Source: Saprospira grandis str. Lewin (lineage in GTDB: Bacteria > Bacteroidota > Bacteroidia > Chitinophagales > Saprospiraceae). Taken from it: a DNA stretch of 64,000 nt. The stretch covers positions 4,154,501 to 4,218,500 of the forward strand of contig NC_016940.1 of the NCBI RefSeq assembly GCF_000250635.1, read 5' to 3'. The notes below the pieces were generated by a model that was not told the DNA's origin, ran no database searches, and was given only the letters and a program-made list of their open reading frames with translations. Of the stretch, positions 1-9,529 are shown piece by piece; the first letter of the stretch is position 1; every line of letters starts with the position of its first letter. A program made the position numbers and the translations under genes.

Positions 1-2471
1 AGGTCCTAGAAATCCTTTCCGATGCCCTCTATGAGGCCCAAGAACAACTCGCTAAAATTCGTTCGGAACATGGGCAGCTCAAAATAGAAGTAGAACAATT
101 TCTGGAAGAGCAAAAGAGCATGCAAGAGCGTTTGGTACAGGCCGAAAAAGAAATGGCGGTCTATGAAACGGAACAAAACAACCTCAAAAAGCAGTATCGA
201 CAAATTGATGAGCGTTTGGCCCTACGTGCCGAAGAGCTCAAGGCGGTAGAGCTAGCCTATAGAGAAAGTGCTAGCGAGTTACAAACCCAAAAAGGCATAT
301 TGGAAGGGCTGCAACAGGCCGAAGAAATCCGAAAAAACGAACTAGAAAGCGTAGAGCAACAACTGGAAAGCGAAAGTCAAGTTTTGCAGCAGAAAAACCG
401 TTTATTGGATGCCAAAAGCAACGAAAAAAAGTTGTTGGAGGATTTGGTCAAGAGCATGGAGGGCTATGCCCAATCTGTAAAATTCTTGCATCAGAACGAT
501 AGCTGGACCGACAAGCCCACCCTCTTATCGGACCTCTTTTATTGTCCAGAAGAATATCGCTTAGCGGTAGAAAACTACCTCTCTCCCTACCTCAACTACT
601 ATCTGGTCCAAACCGCAGAAGAAGCCTATAAGGCGGTACAGCTACTAGAGGAAGCAGAAAAGGGAAAAGCCAACTTCTTCATCCTAGATTGGATAGCGCC
701 CAAAGACGAAAAACAATTATCGGTTCCAGGCGCTCGGGCCGTTTTGGAGCTAGTAGACTATGAGGCGGATTATGAGGCGCTGGCCCAACAACTATTCGCC
801 CAGGTCTATATATTGGAAGAGGGCCAAGAGCGGCCTGCTCAAAGCGAAGGACATTTTTTGTCTAAAGACGGAAAGCGAAGTTTTGGTCCCTACAGCCTAA
901 AAGGGGGCTCTGTTGGCGCCTTTGAGGGTAAAAAGATTGGGCGAAAGAAAAACTTGGCCCTTTTGGCCGAAGAAATCGAGCTATTGCAGACCGAAGTGAG
1001 TGGCCTACAGCAAACCGTAGACGAATTGCGGCTGCGCCAAAAACAATTGCGGCAAGCCGACCGCAGCCGAGAGATCCAAACCGCAGAAAGAGGCCATCAG
1101 CAGCTCTTGCAAAAGCATATTAGCTTGGAGGGAAAACTAGAGGGCTTCGAGCAATTTAAGGCAGAAACCAAAAGTCAAAAAGAGCAGCTCCGTACAGAGC
1201 TCAAGAAAATACGGAACGACAAAAGGGAAATAGAGGGAGAGCTGGAGTTTCAGGAAGATCAATTGGAGCAACTACAAAGACGCTTGGGCAAAAAGAATAT
1301 GGCCTTTAAGGAACAAGCCCAAGAGCTCTCTCAAGCCTCTTCTCAATACAACCAAAAACATATTGAGCAGCTCAGGCAACAAAACCGCCTAGAGGGCCTA
1401 GACAAAGAATGGCAGTTTGCCCAACGGCAGGCCCAAGAGCTACAGCAACAGCTCAAGGAAGACCAAGAAGCCTTAGAGGAGGGCGAAAAGAAAGAGCAAA
1501 GCCTGTTACTGGCCCAAGAAGATAGCCAAAAGCAGCTGCAAGAGCTCTATGAAGACCGACAACTCTATAAGGCTCGCCTCTCTGATGTGGAGCAACAATT
1601 CTTTAGTGGTCGTGGCGAAATCCAAACCCTAGAAGAACATTGGGAAGAGGGCCAAAAACAATTGCAAAAACGACAAGAGCTCTATCAATTGCAAAAAGAA
1701 CGCTTTGCCGAACTCAAAATGCAGTTGTCTAATATCGCCGAGCGCCTCCGCATTGAGTTTGAGCTGCAGCTCTCTCAGCTCCTAGAGCATGAAGTGCAAA
1801 GCGAACTGCCCGAAAAGGAATTGGACCAAAAGGTGGAGCAGCTCCGCCTGCGAATCAATAATTATGGGGCCGTCAATGAAATGGCGATCGAGGCCTTTGA
1901 TGAGGCCAAGGAACGCTTCGATTTTATTGGCGAACAGCGGCAGGATCTTATTGAGGCCAAGGACAGCCTGATGCAAACCATTGATGAAATTGATGATACG
2001 GCCAGCAAAAAGTTTATGGAGGCCTTTGAAGAGGCCCGTGAGCATTTTATTCGGGTCTTCCGCTCTCTCTTCCTAGAAGATGATACCTGCGACCTGCTGC
2101 TTTCTGATCCGCAAAATCCACTAGAGTCTCGCATCGAGATTATTGCGAAGCCCAAGGGCAAGCGCCCGCTTTCTATCAACCAGCTTTCGGGGGGAGAGAA
2201 AACCCTGACCGCTACGGCCCTGCTCTTTTCGCTCTATCTGCTCAAACCCGCCCCTTTCTGTATCTTTGATGAGGTGGATGCGCCTTTGGATGATACCAAT
2301 ATTGCCAAGTTCAATAACATCATCAAGGATTTTTCGGCCAATTCTCAGTTTATTATCGTTACGCACAATAAGAAGACCATGGCGGCAGTAGACGTAATGT
2401 ATGGGGTGAGCATGCAGCAGGGCGTTTCTCAGGTCATTCCCGTCGATTTCCGTATGTTGCAGCCTCAATAG
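1..2471 (+). CDS. smc: chromosome segregation protein SMC, 5'-truncated
   Basis: SMC is the ATPase core of bacterial condensin and organises and segregates the chromosome. The frame is open from base 3, so the N-terminal head (with Walker A) lies outside the window and about 822 residues are seen. In order there is coiled coil, a hinge domain at about nt 480-940 (recognisable by GKANFFILDW and the glycine-rich LKGGSVGAFEGKKIGRKKN), a second long Q/E/K-rich coiled coil, and the C-terminal ABC head. The head has the signature LSGGEKTLTATALLFS near nt 2185, the Walker B segment FCIFDEVDAPLDD near nt 2260 and the switch IIVTHNKKTM near nt 2355. All C-terminal catalytic motifs are intact. RecN and SbcC are less likely because the hinge and head match SMC. 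The next gene starts 33 bases downstream. Confidence 0.95.
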   Translation, partial: VLEILSDALYEAQEQLAKIRSEHGQLKIEVEQFLEEQKSMQERLVQAEKEMAVYETEQNNLKKQYRQIDERLALRAEELKAVELAYRESASELQTQKGILEGLQQAEEIRKNELESVEQQLESESQVLQQKNRLLDAKSNEKKLLEDLVKSMEGYAQSVKFLHQNDSWTDKPTLLSDLFYCPEEYRLAVENYLSPYLNYYLVQTAEEAYKAVQLLEEAEKGKANFFILDWIAPKDEKQLSVPGARAVLELVDYEADYEALAQQLFAQVYILEEGQERPAQSEGHFLSKDGKRSFGPYSLKGGSVGAFEGKKIGRKKNLALLAEEIELLQTEVSGLQQTVDELRLRQKQLRQADRSREIQTAERGHQQLLQKHISLEGKLEGFEQFKAETKSQKEQLRTELKKIRNDKREIEGELEFQEDQLEQLQRRLGKKNMAFKEQAQELSQASSQYNQKHIEQLRQQNRLEGLDKEWQFAQRQAQELQQQLKEDQEALEEGEKKEQSLLLAQEDSQKQLQELYEDRQLYKARLSDVEQQFFSGRGEIQTLEEHWEEGQKQLQKRQELYQLQKERFAELKMQLSNIAERLRIEFELQLSQLLEHEVQSELPEKELDQKVEQLRLRINNYGAVNEMAIEAFDEAKERFDFIGEQRQDLIEAKDSLMQTIDEIDDTASKKFMEAFEEAREHFIRVFRSLFLEDDTCDLLLSDPQNPLESRIEIIAKPKGKRPLSINQLSGGEKTLTATALLFSLYLLKPAPFCIFDEVDAPLDDTNIAKFNNIIKDFSANSQFIIVTHNKKTMAAVDVMYGVSMQQGVSQVIPVDFRMLQPQ

Positions 2472-2504
2472 GCCCAATTTATTTATCTCAGAATTAAAGT
2501 GAAT

Positions 2505-3488
2505 ATGCGTTTTTTCCCTTTGCCCTTTATTTTTGCCCTCTTTTTGGGCCTTCAGCTTGCTGCACAGCCCTACCAAGTCGGGATAGAAAATAATTTTGAG
2601 GGCTACTGGCAACTCAAACAGGTGGATAACCAACCTTTGCCCGAAAGTGCCAGCATTTACATCCAATTTGATGGCAATCAACTCTTGTTGGTCAATGGAG
2701 AGGACCAAAAGGGCGGCCGCTGGGCCTGGAATCATCCCCAAAGGCAGTTTATCGTAGAAACCGATAGCACGGAAATCTGGACCCTCATGGCTTTTGTCCC
2801 CAAAAGGCTGCTGGTCCTCAGAGAGGAAACTAGCCAAAAGTTACTGACGCTCTCGGCCATGCCCGCTCCGCCTCATAGCCAGTTTGTTCAGGCCTATGCC
2901 TCGGACCTCCTCGGCGAATGGCTGCTTTCTGCCGTGAATGATGTGGCCGCCCAAAATAGCCGCTCGGTCAGCCTGCAGCTTTCTGCCTATGGCCGCTTGT
3001 TTATTGATGCTGGGGTCGAAAAAGATAGCATTTTCTGGCGGATGGGGCCCAAAAGGGAGACGATCGTGACGATGGTGGGGCCCAATAATATGGAACAGTC
3101 CGAAAGCTGGTCTTTGCTCCAAATCGATAAGGAGAATATGGAATTTAAGGACCCCAATGGCGCTCGCCTCCGTTTTAGCCGCTACAGCCGCCCCGTCTTG
3201 CCTTCCGAGATGAAGCAGTTGCTGGGCCGCTGGCGGATTGTGGAGATCTCTGGCCAAGGTCCCGAACAGCTCAATTATCCCGCTTTTGAGTTTTTGGAAA
3301 ATGGCGAATTGCGCTTTTTCCTCGGCGACCAGTCTACCGAAAAAGGGGCCTGGGGCCTTAGCGATACTGGCGACCGCTTTCAGTTTGCGACCTCCGCAGG
3401 CAATGAAAGTTGGTCTATTTTGTACTGGACCAATAAGGAGATGCTCCTAGAAATGAATAATCTCAAAATGGTCCTCATCCGAGAGTAG
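2505..3488 (+). CDS. secreted protein with three lipocalin-like repeats
   Basis: A 327-residue protein of unknown function. It opens with a signal peptide (MRFFPLPFIFALFLGLQLAA) predicted to be cut after AAQ. The mature part has three similar modules of about 100 residues, each starting with a G-x-W strand (GYWQL near residue 25, GEWLL near 140, GRWRI near 243) followed by short beta strands. This is the pattern of the small lipocalin-like domains common in Bacteroidota envelope proteins. A GTG at 2499 is in frame, but the ATG at 2505 puts the charged residue directly before the hydrophobic core and is preferred. It follows smc closely and may be co-transcribed with it. A beta-barrel ligand-binding or quality-control role is only inferred from the fold. 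Confidence 0.7.
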   Translation: MRFFPLPFIFALFLGLQLAAQPYQVGIENNFEGYWQLKQVDNQPLPESASIYIQFDGNQLLLVNGEDQKGGRWAWNHPQRQFIVETDSTEIWTLMAFVPKRLLVLREETSQKLLTLSAMPAPPHSQFVQAYASDLLGEWLLSAVNDVAAQNSRSVSLQLSAYGRLFIDAGVEKDSIFWRMGPKRETIVTMVGPNNMEQSESWSLLQIDKENMEFKDPNGARLRFSRYSRPVLPSEMKQLLGRWRIVEISGQGPEQLNYPAFEFLENGELRFFLGDQSTEKGAWGLSDTGDRFQFATSAGNESWSILYWTNKEMLLEMNNLKMVLIRE

Positions 3489-3495
3489 CTATTTT

Positions 3496-3700
3496 GGGGC
3501 CCGCGGCCGCCCTGCAATTTGGGGCGGCCGCCGCTATGCTGCGGGGCTCACAGGTCTGTTCGGCCCTTCGCAAAACTTCGCTGGCGCTCGTTTTGCTCGG
3601 TCTGGCCTTCGGCCACCCCTCCGCAGCGCTGGGCCAATTGCTCGCTTCGCTCGCAGGCGGCAAAGCCGCCTTTGAGGCTCCGCTCTTGAGGGGCTACCCC
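3496..3700 (+). repeat. GC-rich hairpin element, copy 1
   Basis: It starts with TTTTGGGGCCC eight bases after the preceding stop codon. The first hairpin pairs GCGGCCGCC with GGCGGCCGC. The core GGGGCTCACAGGTCTGTTCGG follows, then GGCC-TTC-GGCC and the GCAGCGCTGGGCC end. It belongs to a subtype with GGGGCCCGCGGCCGCC and CGCTATGCTGCGG. Confidence 0.85.
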
Positions 3701-3731
3701 TTCTCTAAATCTCTTAAAGTTGTTTAATCCT

Positions 3732-4346
3732 ATGCGTCTGGCTCTATTTCTCCTCTTTTTTTCCCTATCTTTTGTATCCCTTTGGGGCCAAAGCAAAGCT
3801 ATAGATAAAATGCGCAAGAAAGAATTGCGTAGTCTTTGCCTAAAACAGCAAGAAGAGTTGCGCCAACTCCGGGCCGAAAAAGAAAAGCTGCAAGCCCAAT
3901 TGGCCGAAAAACGACTGCTCAATAGCTATTTGCAAATGGACCTTATGGATTGGAGCCACTGCTATGAGCAATTGGCCCAAAAACCGCCCATAGAAATCAT
4001 TATGCTGGATATCAAGCAGCTGGGGCTTTGGTCCACTAGCTTGCCCAATCAAGAAGAAAAACGGGAGCTCTTGCAATGGCTCATCAGCCAGCGACAAGAA
4101 CAGCTCAACCTCTTGAGAGACCGCTTAGCCGATCGCCAACTGCCCCAGAGCGAAAAAGAACGGCTCTTTGGCCTCTTTCAGCAAGCTTATGCCCCCTTTG
4201 CCAATAACTGGAGACGGAAAGATTTTGGACCAAACCTCCAACTTTGGGAACAAAAAAGCCGAAACTTGCTTTGGCAAAAAACGAGGGCTGATTTATCCAG
4301 CAGCCTAGCAGAAAACCAACTTATTGAAGCATCTTACCGTAATTAA
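3732..4346 (+). CDS. secreted coiled-coil protein, unknown function
   Basis: A 204-residue protein. The ATG at 3732 gives a signal peptide (MRLALFLLFFSLSFVSLWG) with a likely cut after WGQ; a TTG at 3720 is in frame but adds nothing. The next 45 residues are a heptad-like K/E/Q/L coiled coil, then comes a helical region rich in Q, L and W. No enzymatic motif is visible. The gene is five bases upstream of the YkvA-family gene and probably forms an operon with it, which suggests an envelope role. I do not recognise the family. Confidence 0.65.
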   Translation: MRLALFLLFFSLSFVSLWGQSKAIDKMRKKELRSLCLKQQEELRQLRAEKEKLQAQLAEKRLLNSYLQMDLMDWSHCYEQLAQKPPIEIIMLDIKQLGLWSTSLPNQEEKRELLQWLISQRQEQLNLLRDRLADRQLPQSEKERLFGLFQQAYAPFANNWRRKDFGPNLQLWEQKSRNLLWQKTRADLSSSLAENQLIEASYRN

Positions 4347-4351
4347 ATAAT

Positions 4352-4897
4352 ATGCAAGAAGAACATAAAGAAGAAGAAAAGGAATTGACTCCCGCCATGA
4401 AAGAGTTTGCCGATGGCGATGAACCCTTAGAAGACAAAGGCCTGCTGATTTCAGAAACTTGGTTGTATAAGATTTTTGTCAAATCGGCTTATCGTTTTCT
4501 CAACAAGCCCCTAGCTTTGCTGCAATTGCTCAAGCAATCTGCCGAGCGCCTACAGCGCTACGATAGCGCCCGAGAACTAGGCGCCGATGTGCTCGAACAA
4601 TTTCAACTACTCTTTAGAATGGTCCGAGCCTATGCCAAGGGCGAGTATAAGGGCGTTTCTTTGCAAGGAGTGGTGCTTTCTATTGCGGCCTTGCTTTATT
4701 TTGTAGCGCCCCTAGACTTTATTCCCGATTTCCTAGTCATTGGTTTGGTGGATGATATTGCCCTAATTCTATGGTTAGTTAAGAATTACCAAAAGGAATT
4801 GGAGGACTTTCAGTCTTGGGAGGATGCCCAGAAAATACAAATCGAAATTGAGCCTACTCCCATAGAGGAGGAAAAGGACCAAAGCCAAGAGCCATAA
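4352..4897 (+). CDS. YkvA/DUF1232-family membrane protein
   Basis: A 181-residue protein with the diagnostic YkvA segment near residues 105-150. There a hydrophobic helix is followed by YFVAPLDFIPDFLVIGLVDD and then a second hydrophobic helix. The flanks are acidic and helical: the N-terminal 30 residues and the last 25 are E/D/K-rich. YkvA proteins are small membrane proteins of unresolved function. It lies five bases after the coiled-coil gene. A perfect 14-bp stem hairpin follows the stop codon (see 4926-4960). Confidence 0.8.
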   Translation: MQEEHKEEEKELTPAMKEFADGDEPLEDKGLLISETWLYKIFVKSAYRFLNKPLALLQLLKQSAERLQRYDSARELGADVLEQFQLLFRMVRAYAKGEYKGVSLQGVVLSIAALLYFVAPLDFIPDFLVIGLVDDIALILWLVKNYQKELEDFQSWEDAQKIQIEIEPTPIEEEKDQSQEP

Positions 4898-4925
4898 GCA
4901 AACTGTTTTGGCCAAGAGCGAAGCG

Positions 4926-4960
4926 GCGGGGGCTGCATGTTTTAAACATGCAGCCCCCGC
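4926..4960 (+). terminator. strong hairpin, probable terminator of the YkvA gene
   Basis: A perfect 14-bp stem (GCGGGGGCTGCATG paired with its complement) surrounds a TTTTAAA loop and is followed by TTTTGG. It lies 29 bases past the YkvA-family stop. The loop resembles the TTnnAA-centred palindromes elsewhere in the window, so it may be one of those recruited as a terminator. Confidence 0.55.
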
Positions 4961-4964
4961 TTTT

Positions 4965-5128
4965 GGTCCAAAGGCGGCGCAGCCGCCACAGCCGTAGGCT
5001 GATGGCTTAGTGAGCTGTAAGGGGGCCGCGAAGCGGCAGACCAAAGCGGCGCAGCCGCTGCAGGGCCGAGCAGACCTGCGAGCCCTGAAAGGGAACGCCC
5101 CGAGCCCTTGAGGGCGAGGGGAAGCCCC
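4965..5128 (-). repeat. GC-rich hairpin element, copy 2
   Basis: Read on the minus strand it begins TTTTTTTGGGGC, has the GGGCTCGCAGGTCTGCTCGG core and paired arms such as GCAGCGGCTGCGCCGCTTTGG. It sits between the convergent YkvA and M36 protease genes, next to the protease terminator. Confidence 0.85.
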
Positions 5129-5162
5129 AAAAAAAGCCCCTCAACAAAAACGTTAAGGGGCT
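5129..5162 (-). terminator. intrinsic terminator of the M36 protease gene
   Basis: On the minus strand AGCCCCTTAAC pairs with GTTGAGGGGCT (one G-U pair) around a six-base loop. Seven T residues follow, and these run directly into the GGGGC start of GC-rich element copy 2. It lies 26 bases past the protease stop codon. Confidence 0.8.
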
Positions 5163-5187
5163 GAGAAAAAATAAGCGTCTATAATGA

Positions 5188-8100
5188 TTATTGGACCAGC
5201 AAGCGGAGGCTGTGGCTACCATTTTTATCCGTCAATCGAAGGATGTAAAAGGCAGGAACCAATTGCTCGAGGTCAATCTCTAGGCGGCTTTGGCCAATGG
5301 CCAACTGCCAGCTATTGAGCAGGCGGCCATCCAGGCTGATGAGTTCTAGTCTTTGTTCGCTTTCTAGCGGCTGGCTAAAGCTAAGCGTGCTGATCTCCTT
5401 GGCGGGATTGGGCTGTAGCTGCATGCTATTGCCATTGGCCAAGTTCTGAATGCTGCTTGCTGCGACCGTAATCGTTTCGCTATATACACAGCTGCTATTG
5501 CCATTAACACTGAGCGTAATGGTATAAGTACCTGGCAGGTTGTAGCTATGTGTAGGGTTTTGTAGGGTAGAGCTATTGCCATCGCCAAAATCCCAGGCCC
5601 AGCTAGAGGCATTGGCAGATTGGTCCGTAAAGCTGAGATCCAAATCGCTGGCCGTATAGCTAAATACCGCTCCATTGTTTACATTAACGCTCAGATTGCC
5701 CAAGGGAGAGCGGCAAGGCGCTTCCTCTACCTCCCAATCATAGACATAATACCAGAAGTCCAAAGGACCCGTAGTTGCCGAAGAGCTATTGATTGACAAT
5801 AGGCCGGGGACCACATAAGGATAACTAGCGCCGGCATTATTTCGGAAAAGATCGGTATAGGTCCCACCGAGGCTATAATTTCCTGGACTGGGAACCTCTA
5901 GGCCGAGTTCTACTCTTTGTGGACCTCTCACTGCGTTAATTGTCACTTGGTCCACAATATTTCCATTGCCATCCCAAAGATAAATTGTTCTTGGTCCAGC
6001 ACTTCCAGCATCAATCCAGCCAGAAACAATGACCAAAGGCTTGAAGGCCTCAAAGTTTTGGGTGCCCGTAAATCCAGTATTGTGGTAACCGCCATTTCCT
6101 GAGGCTCCAGCAGAATCAATACCGACAAAGCTTTTGGGGTAGAAGGTTACGCCCTCCATTTGGTAAGTGGTATTGCTATTGAGGTTGGGCGTAACGAAAG
6201 TGAGGCTAGTATCCAGAGGCGTTCCTTGGGCATCGTACCAAATCACGCTGTTGCTGCTCGTATTGGCGCTAATAGTTGTGCTGCCTGGGCAAATCGTTTG
6301 ATTGGCCGCGGTAGGCGCGCTAGGTATGCTAATCGTCACGGTACTGCTAATCGTATCGCTCCCTAGGCTATTGCTGACAATAAGGACCACATTATAAGTT
6401 CCATTGGCGCTATAGTTATGGCTAGGATTGGGGAGGGTATCCGTATTTCCGTCGCCAAAGTCCCAGCGCCATTGTTGGGGCACATCCGTAGACTGGTCTT
6501 CAAAATTAACGCTGCTGCCACAGGCCGAAACCAAAAGGCTATTAAAGTTGGCTGTGGGGGCAGTTACTGGCGTTTGGCAAGAAGTGGGTAGGTCAAAAGC
6601 CTCTGTTTGGTCCGAGCGGTTATTGCTACTTCCTTGGTCTGCACTAGCGCCCAAACCACGGCGGGCAAAAACTTCCCAGATCAAACATTGGTTGGCTCCG
6701 CCATAGAGCAATTGATCGGCTTGGAGGATAGCGTCACGGCCATCGACAAAGCCGGGGCCACAGGGCTGTAATTTGATCCCATTGATGACCAAATTCATCG
6801 CCATATTGTTTCCAGCAGTACCATTATAAAGGTCTGCATCATAGCCATATTGGTCAATAAGGGCCCAGTTGAGGTCCCAAAGCACCGTTGCCCAAACGAA
6901 ACCGACTCCATGAGGCTCAGAAAGGTTCGTATTATTCACATCCCCATAGGTATAGCTATTAATGGCCATATCTGTGGTATAAGGTGCTGGGCGAATTCCC
7001 GTTCCACTAACGGCTTGGCCGTTGGCAAACGTACCGATGCCACGGACATCAGTGGCTTGGTCGCCAGGCTCAATTGTCATCATCAAACCAAAGTAATCGG
7101 ACCAGCCTTCGCCCATTTGCTCTGCATTGCTGAGGCAACCAGAGTTAGAGGCGCCACCGGTCAGGCGAGTAGAAATGCCATGGCCATATTCATGGGCAAT
7201 AATTCCATTGTCAAAATCGCCATCTTTATCAAAGTTAGCCGAAAAGTTACCGATACTCGCATTGACGGTCCCATTGGCCATTTCGGCGACAATAGCGGCT
7301 CCATCGGTATCGCTAATCATAATGCTGGGAATATTGGTCGTTCCTGTTCCGCCCATAGTAATGGGGGCGCCAGCAGTATTATTGATCACAATAACGGCCA
7401 AGGCTCCAGCGGCTTCGGCGGCTTGCACCTTAGCCACAAAAGTACAGCTTCCTCGATATACCACAGCAATTTTTCCGTTGAGGCTGGCTGCATTGGTTAG
7501 CGGGTCGCAGGCATCATTGGGATCTGGTGCTGTGGCGTCATCGGCAAGGACCAAATCCTCTGTAATAGGTGTAGTGGGGACATTGGGGCCGAAAGTACCC
7601 TCAGTAGCCGTATAAGTTCCGGCGATGCTGCTAGGACTATTCACATCTAGTAGGCTAGTTGCGCCTCCGCCATTGGTCCAAAGAAACATTTGCATAGTAG
7701 GGTTGCTACCTTCTGGGGGCGTTCCAAAGTTAGCGTTGTTGGTTCCGCCGCCATCTTGGGCTTCGGCAAAGACATAATCGCCGCCTTGGCCGCCACGGCC
7801 ATAGTTATTCTCTTGAAAGTTTCCGCTGGCCTCATCAAAACCGTAGTGATACCAAACGTCATGCGTGAGGTTATTCCAATAAAAGAGGTTGGTTATCGCT
7901 GCATCCTCATAGGCTGCGGGTTGTTGATTCATATTGAGCGGAAAATCAAAGTTGAGGGCGCTACCTCCATCGGGCGAATAGCCTGGCTGATCTGCTGCGG
8001 CTCGGTCCTCATAGGCATGTACATTATTTCCGCGGGTGATGGTGTATTCTGCACCAGCTTGTCCGTCGGTATCATGCCAACCGAGGGGAGAGGCCGTTGT

Positions 8101-8898
8101 ATCGGCGGGGTCCACCTCTAGGGTTCGGCTACCGTGGTTGGGGCTCTCTAGGGGCTCTGCAAAAACTCGATATTGTGCGGGCAGCGCATTATTGGCCAAT
8201 GTTCCGCTTACTGTGGGCAGGTGGGGGACATCGGGGCGGCTACAATTGCCAAAAGCATGATCAGCAAAGCTACAATGCTTGACCCAATCCTCTTGGGCCA
8301 AAATTTCCCCGTTTTGGGCATCAATGCGGAGCGACCACCAATGCTGTTTGTTCGTTTGATGAATACTAAGGTCCCAAGCAAGGCGGATTTCGCCTTCTGG
8401 CCCTGGCTGATAGCAAAGTTTTAGGGGAATATTCTCTAGAGAAATGCCTGCGGGACTAAATAAATAGCTGTTTGCGCCGCTATTTTCTAGTTCTCTTAAA
8501 TCTTGCAAAGGGGGTAAATAAAGGGCATCGGCGGCTTTTTGGATGGCCGCTGCGGGCGTAATTTGGGCGCTTCCAGCCAAAACTCTTTGGGCCAAATTAG
8601 CTTCAAAGCGGTTGCCCAGACTAATCAGTTGCCCATCTTTAATATTGAGGTTAATCACGGCATTTTGGACCTCAATACCCTGGTACATTTGGCGAATATA
8701 AATGTGTTCTACGCCAGTTTGTTTGCTTTGGTGGCGGTCATAAACGCGCCATTCTGATAGGTCGGAGGGACTGAGTCCCAGCTGTTTTTGCTCTCCTAGC
8801 AGCAACTGTTGAATCTGTTCTTGGCTAGTTTGGGCCCGAACTTGGCCCCCGCAGAACAGCAACAACAGCAAAGTAGGGAGTAAAAGGTTGTTTTGCAT
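5188..8898 (-). CDS. secreted M36 (fungalysin-type) metalloprotease with PA and PKD domains
   Basis: A 1236-residue secreted zinc endopeptidase. In order: a signal peptide (residues 1-22), an FTP/propeptide region to about residue 200, then the M36 catalytic domain with HEYGHGIS near residues 567-574 and the downstream zinc-ligand segment EQMGEGWSDYFG. A protease-associated (PA) domain is inserted near residues 430-530. Two PKD domains follow, with WRWDFGDGN near 812 and WAWDFGDGN near 1100. Between them is a roughly 200-residue segment holding a jelly-roll-like module. The last 75 residues (LQPNPAKE to RLLVQ) resemble a type IX secretion sorting domain, so export to the cell surface or medium is expected. 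Catalytic residues look intact. A nutritional or predatory protein-degrading role is inferred. Confidence 0.92.
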   Translation of the reverse strand: MQNNLLLPTLLLLLFCGGQVRAQTSQEQIQQLLLGEQKQLGLSPSDLSEWRVYDRHQSKQTGVEHIYIRQMYQGIEVQNAVINLNIKDGQLISLGNRFEANLAQRVLAGSAQITPAAAIQKAADALYLPPLQDLRELENSGANSYLFSPAGISLENIPLKLCYQPGPEGEIRLAWDLSIHQTNKQHWWSLRIDAQNGEILAQEDWVKHCSFADHAFGNCSRPDVPHLPTVSGTLANNALPAQYRVFAEPLESPNHGSRTLEVDPADTTASPLGWHDTDGQAGAEYTITRGNNVHAYEDRAAADQPGYSPDGGSALNFDFPLNMNQQPAAYEDAAITNLFYWNNLTHDVWYHYGFDEASGNFQENNYGRGGQGGDYVFAEAQDGGGTNNANFGTPPEGSNPTMQMFLWTNGGGATSLLDVNSPSSIAGTYTATEGTFGPNVPTTPITEDLVLADDATAPDPNDACDPLTNAASLNGKIAVVYRGSCTFVAKVQAAEAAGALAVIVINNTAGAPITMGGTGTTNIPSIMISDTDGAAIVAEMANGTVNASIGNFSANFDKDGDFDNGIIAHEYGHGISTRLTGGASNSGCLSNAEQMGEGWSDYFGLMMTIEPGDQATDVRGIGTFANGQAVSGTGIRPAPYTTDMAINSYTYGDVNNTNLSEPHGVGFVWATVLWDLNWALIDQYGYDADLYNGTAGNNMAMNLVINGIKLQPCGPGFVDGRDAILQADQLLYGGANQCLIWEVFARRGLGASADQGSSNNRSDQTEAFDLPTSCQTPVTAPTANFNSLLVSACGSSVNFEDQSTDVPQQWRWDFGDGNTDTLPNPSHNYSANGTYNVVLIVSNSLGSDTISSTVTISIPSAPTAANQTICPGSTTISANTSSNSVIWYDAQGTPLDTSLTFVTPNLNSNTTYQMEGVTFYPKSFVGIDSAGASGNGGYHNTGFTGTQNFEAFKPLVIVSGWIDAGSAGPRTIYLWDGNGNIVDQVTINAVRGPQRVELGLEVPSPGNYSLGGTYTDLFRNNAGASYPYVVPGLLSINSSSATTGPLDFWYYVYDWEVEEAPCRSPLGNLSVNVNNGAVFSYTASDLDLSFTDQSANASSWAWDFGDGNSSTLQNPTHSYNLPGTYTITLSVNGNSSCVYSETITVAASSIQNLANGNSMQLQPNPAKEISTLSFSQPLESEQRLELISLDGRLLNSWQLAIGQSRLEIDLEQLVPAFYILRLTDKNGSHSLRLLVQ

Positions 8899-8932
8899 AA
8901 GAAATGAATCAAAAAGATTAGTAAAATCTGGG

Positions 8933-8963
8933 CAAAGATTCAGATTTTTGGCCTTAAATTCAA
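8933..8963 (-). promoter_or_regulatory. possible promoter of the M36 protease gene
   Basis: On the minus strand there is TTG, 20 bases, then AATCTTTG. This matches the Bacteroidota form TTG-N19-TAnnTTTG with one base change and one extra spacer base. The -7 box lies about 35 bases upstream of the ATG at 8898. Confidence 0.4.
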
Positions 8964-9064
8964 AATTAAAGCTTGTAAACTGCTGATTTTTGAAAATAAA
9001 TTTGGTTTTAGCTATTTCAGCTAATTAAATATAAGGTTTTATTTTATATATAGTATTTTGATTT

Positions 9065-9275
9065 GGGGCTTCCAGCTCGCCGAGGGCTCGCTGGCGTTAC
9101 GCTACGCAGCTCGCAGGTCTGCTCGGCCCTGCAGGCTTTTTCGCTTTGCTTCAAAAGCCTTTGGTCTGCCGCCTACGGCGGCACTGCTGCGCATCACTAA
9201 GCCGCTCAGCGGGAGAGGGGAGGCTAAAAGAAGCGGCTGCGGCAGTCTTGGTCCAATAAACGGTTTTGCAGGCCC
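9065..9275 (+). repeat. GC-rich hairpin element, copy 3
   Basis: It starts TTTGGGGC and has the core GCTCGCAGGTCTGCTCGG. The second hairpin pairs AGGCTTTT with AAAAGCCT and the third pairs GCCGCC with GGCGGC around TAC. It forms an inverted pair with copy 4. Confidence 0.85.
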
Positions 9276-9349
9276 GAAGGGCCGCAAGTAATAGCCAGAT
9301 TTAAATATACTCGCTTTTATAGCAAAGATGGCCAAAGCAGCGCCGTTAA

Positions 9350-9529
9350 ATCTGGCTGAGGGATAGATAGCAGTGGCCGAAGGCCAGACCGAGCTTTTTT
9401 GAGCGCAGCGAAAAAAAGCGACAACAAGGCTGAAAGCCGCAGTTCGATGACCGAAGGGAATAACGGCCGAGCAGACCTGCGAGCTGCGGTATAGCCCGAC
9501 CCAAGGCCAAAGGCCGCAGGGGCAGCCCC
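9350..9529 (-). repeat. GC-rich hairpin element, copy 4
   Basis: Minus-strand copy starting TTTTTTGGGGCTGCC, with the GCTCGCAGGTCTGCTCGGCC core and GGCC-TTC-GGCC. An extra module, GCAGTTCGATGACCGAAGGG on the plus strand, is inserted after the core; the same module recurs in copies 6, 8b, 16 and 20. Confidence 0.85.

Noticed and set aside
2121-2837. A 238-codon minus-strand frame across the end of smc
   Set aside because: It spans the end of smc and the next gene on the opposite strand; both are well supported.
6850-7615. Long open frames opposite the M36 protease gene
   Set aside because: They are shadows of the strong coding bias on the other strand; they have no domain similarity.
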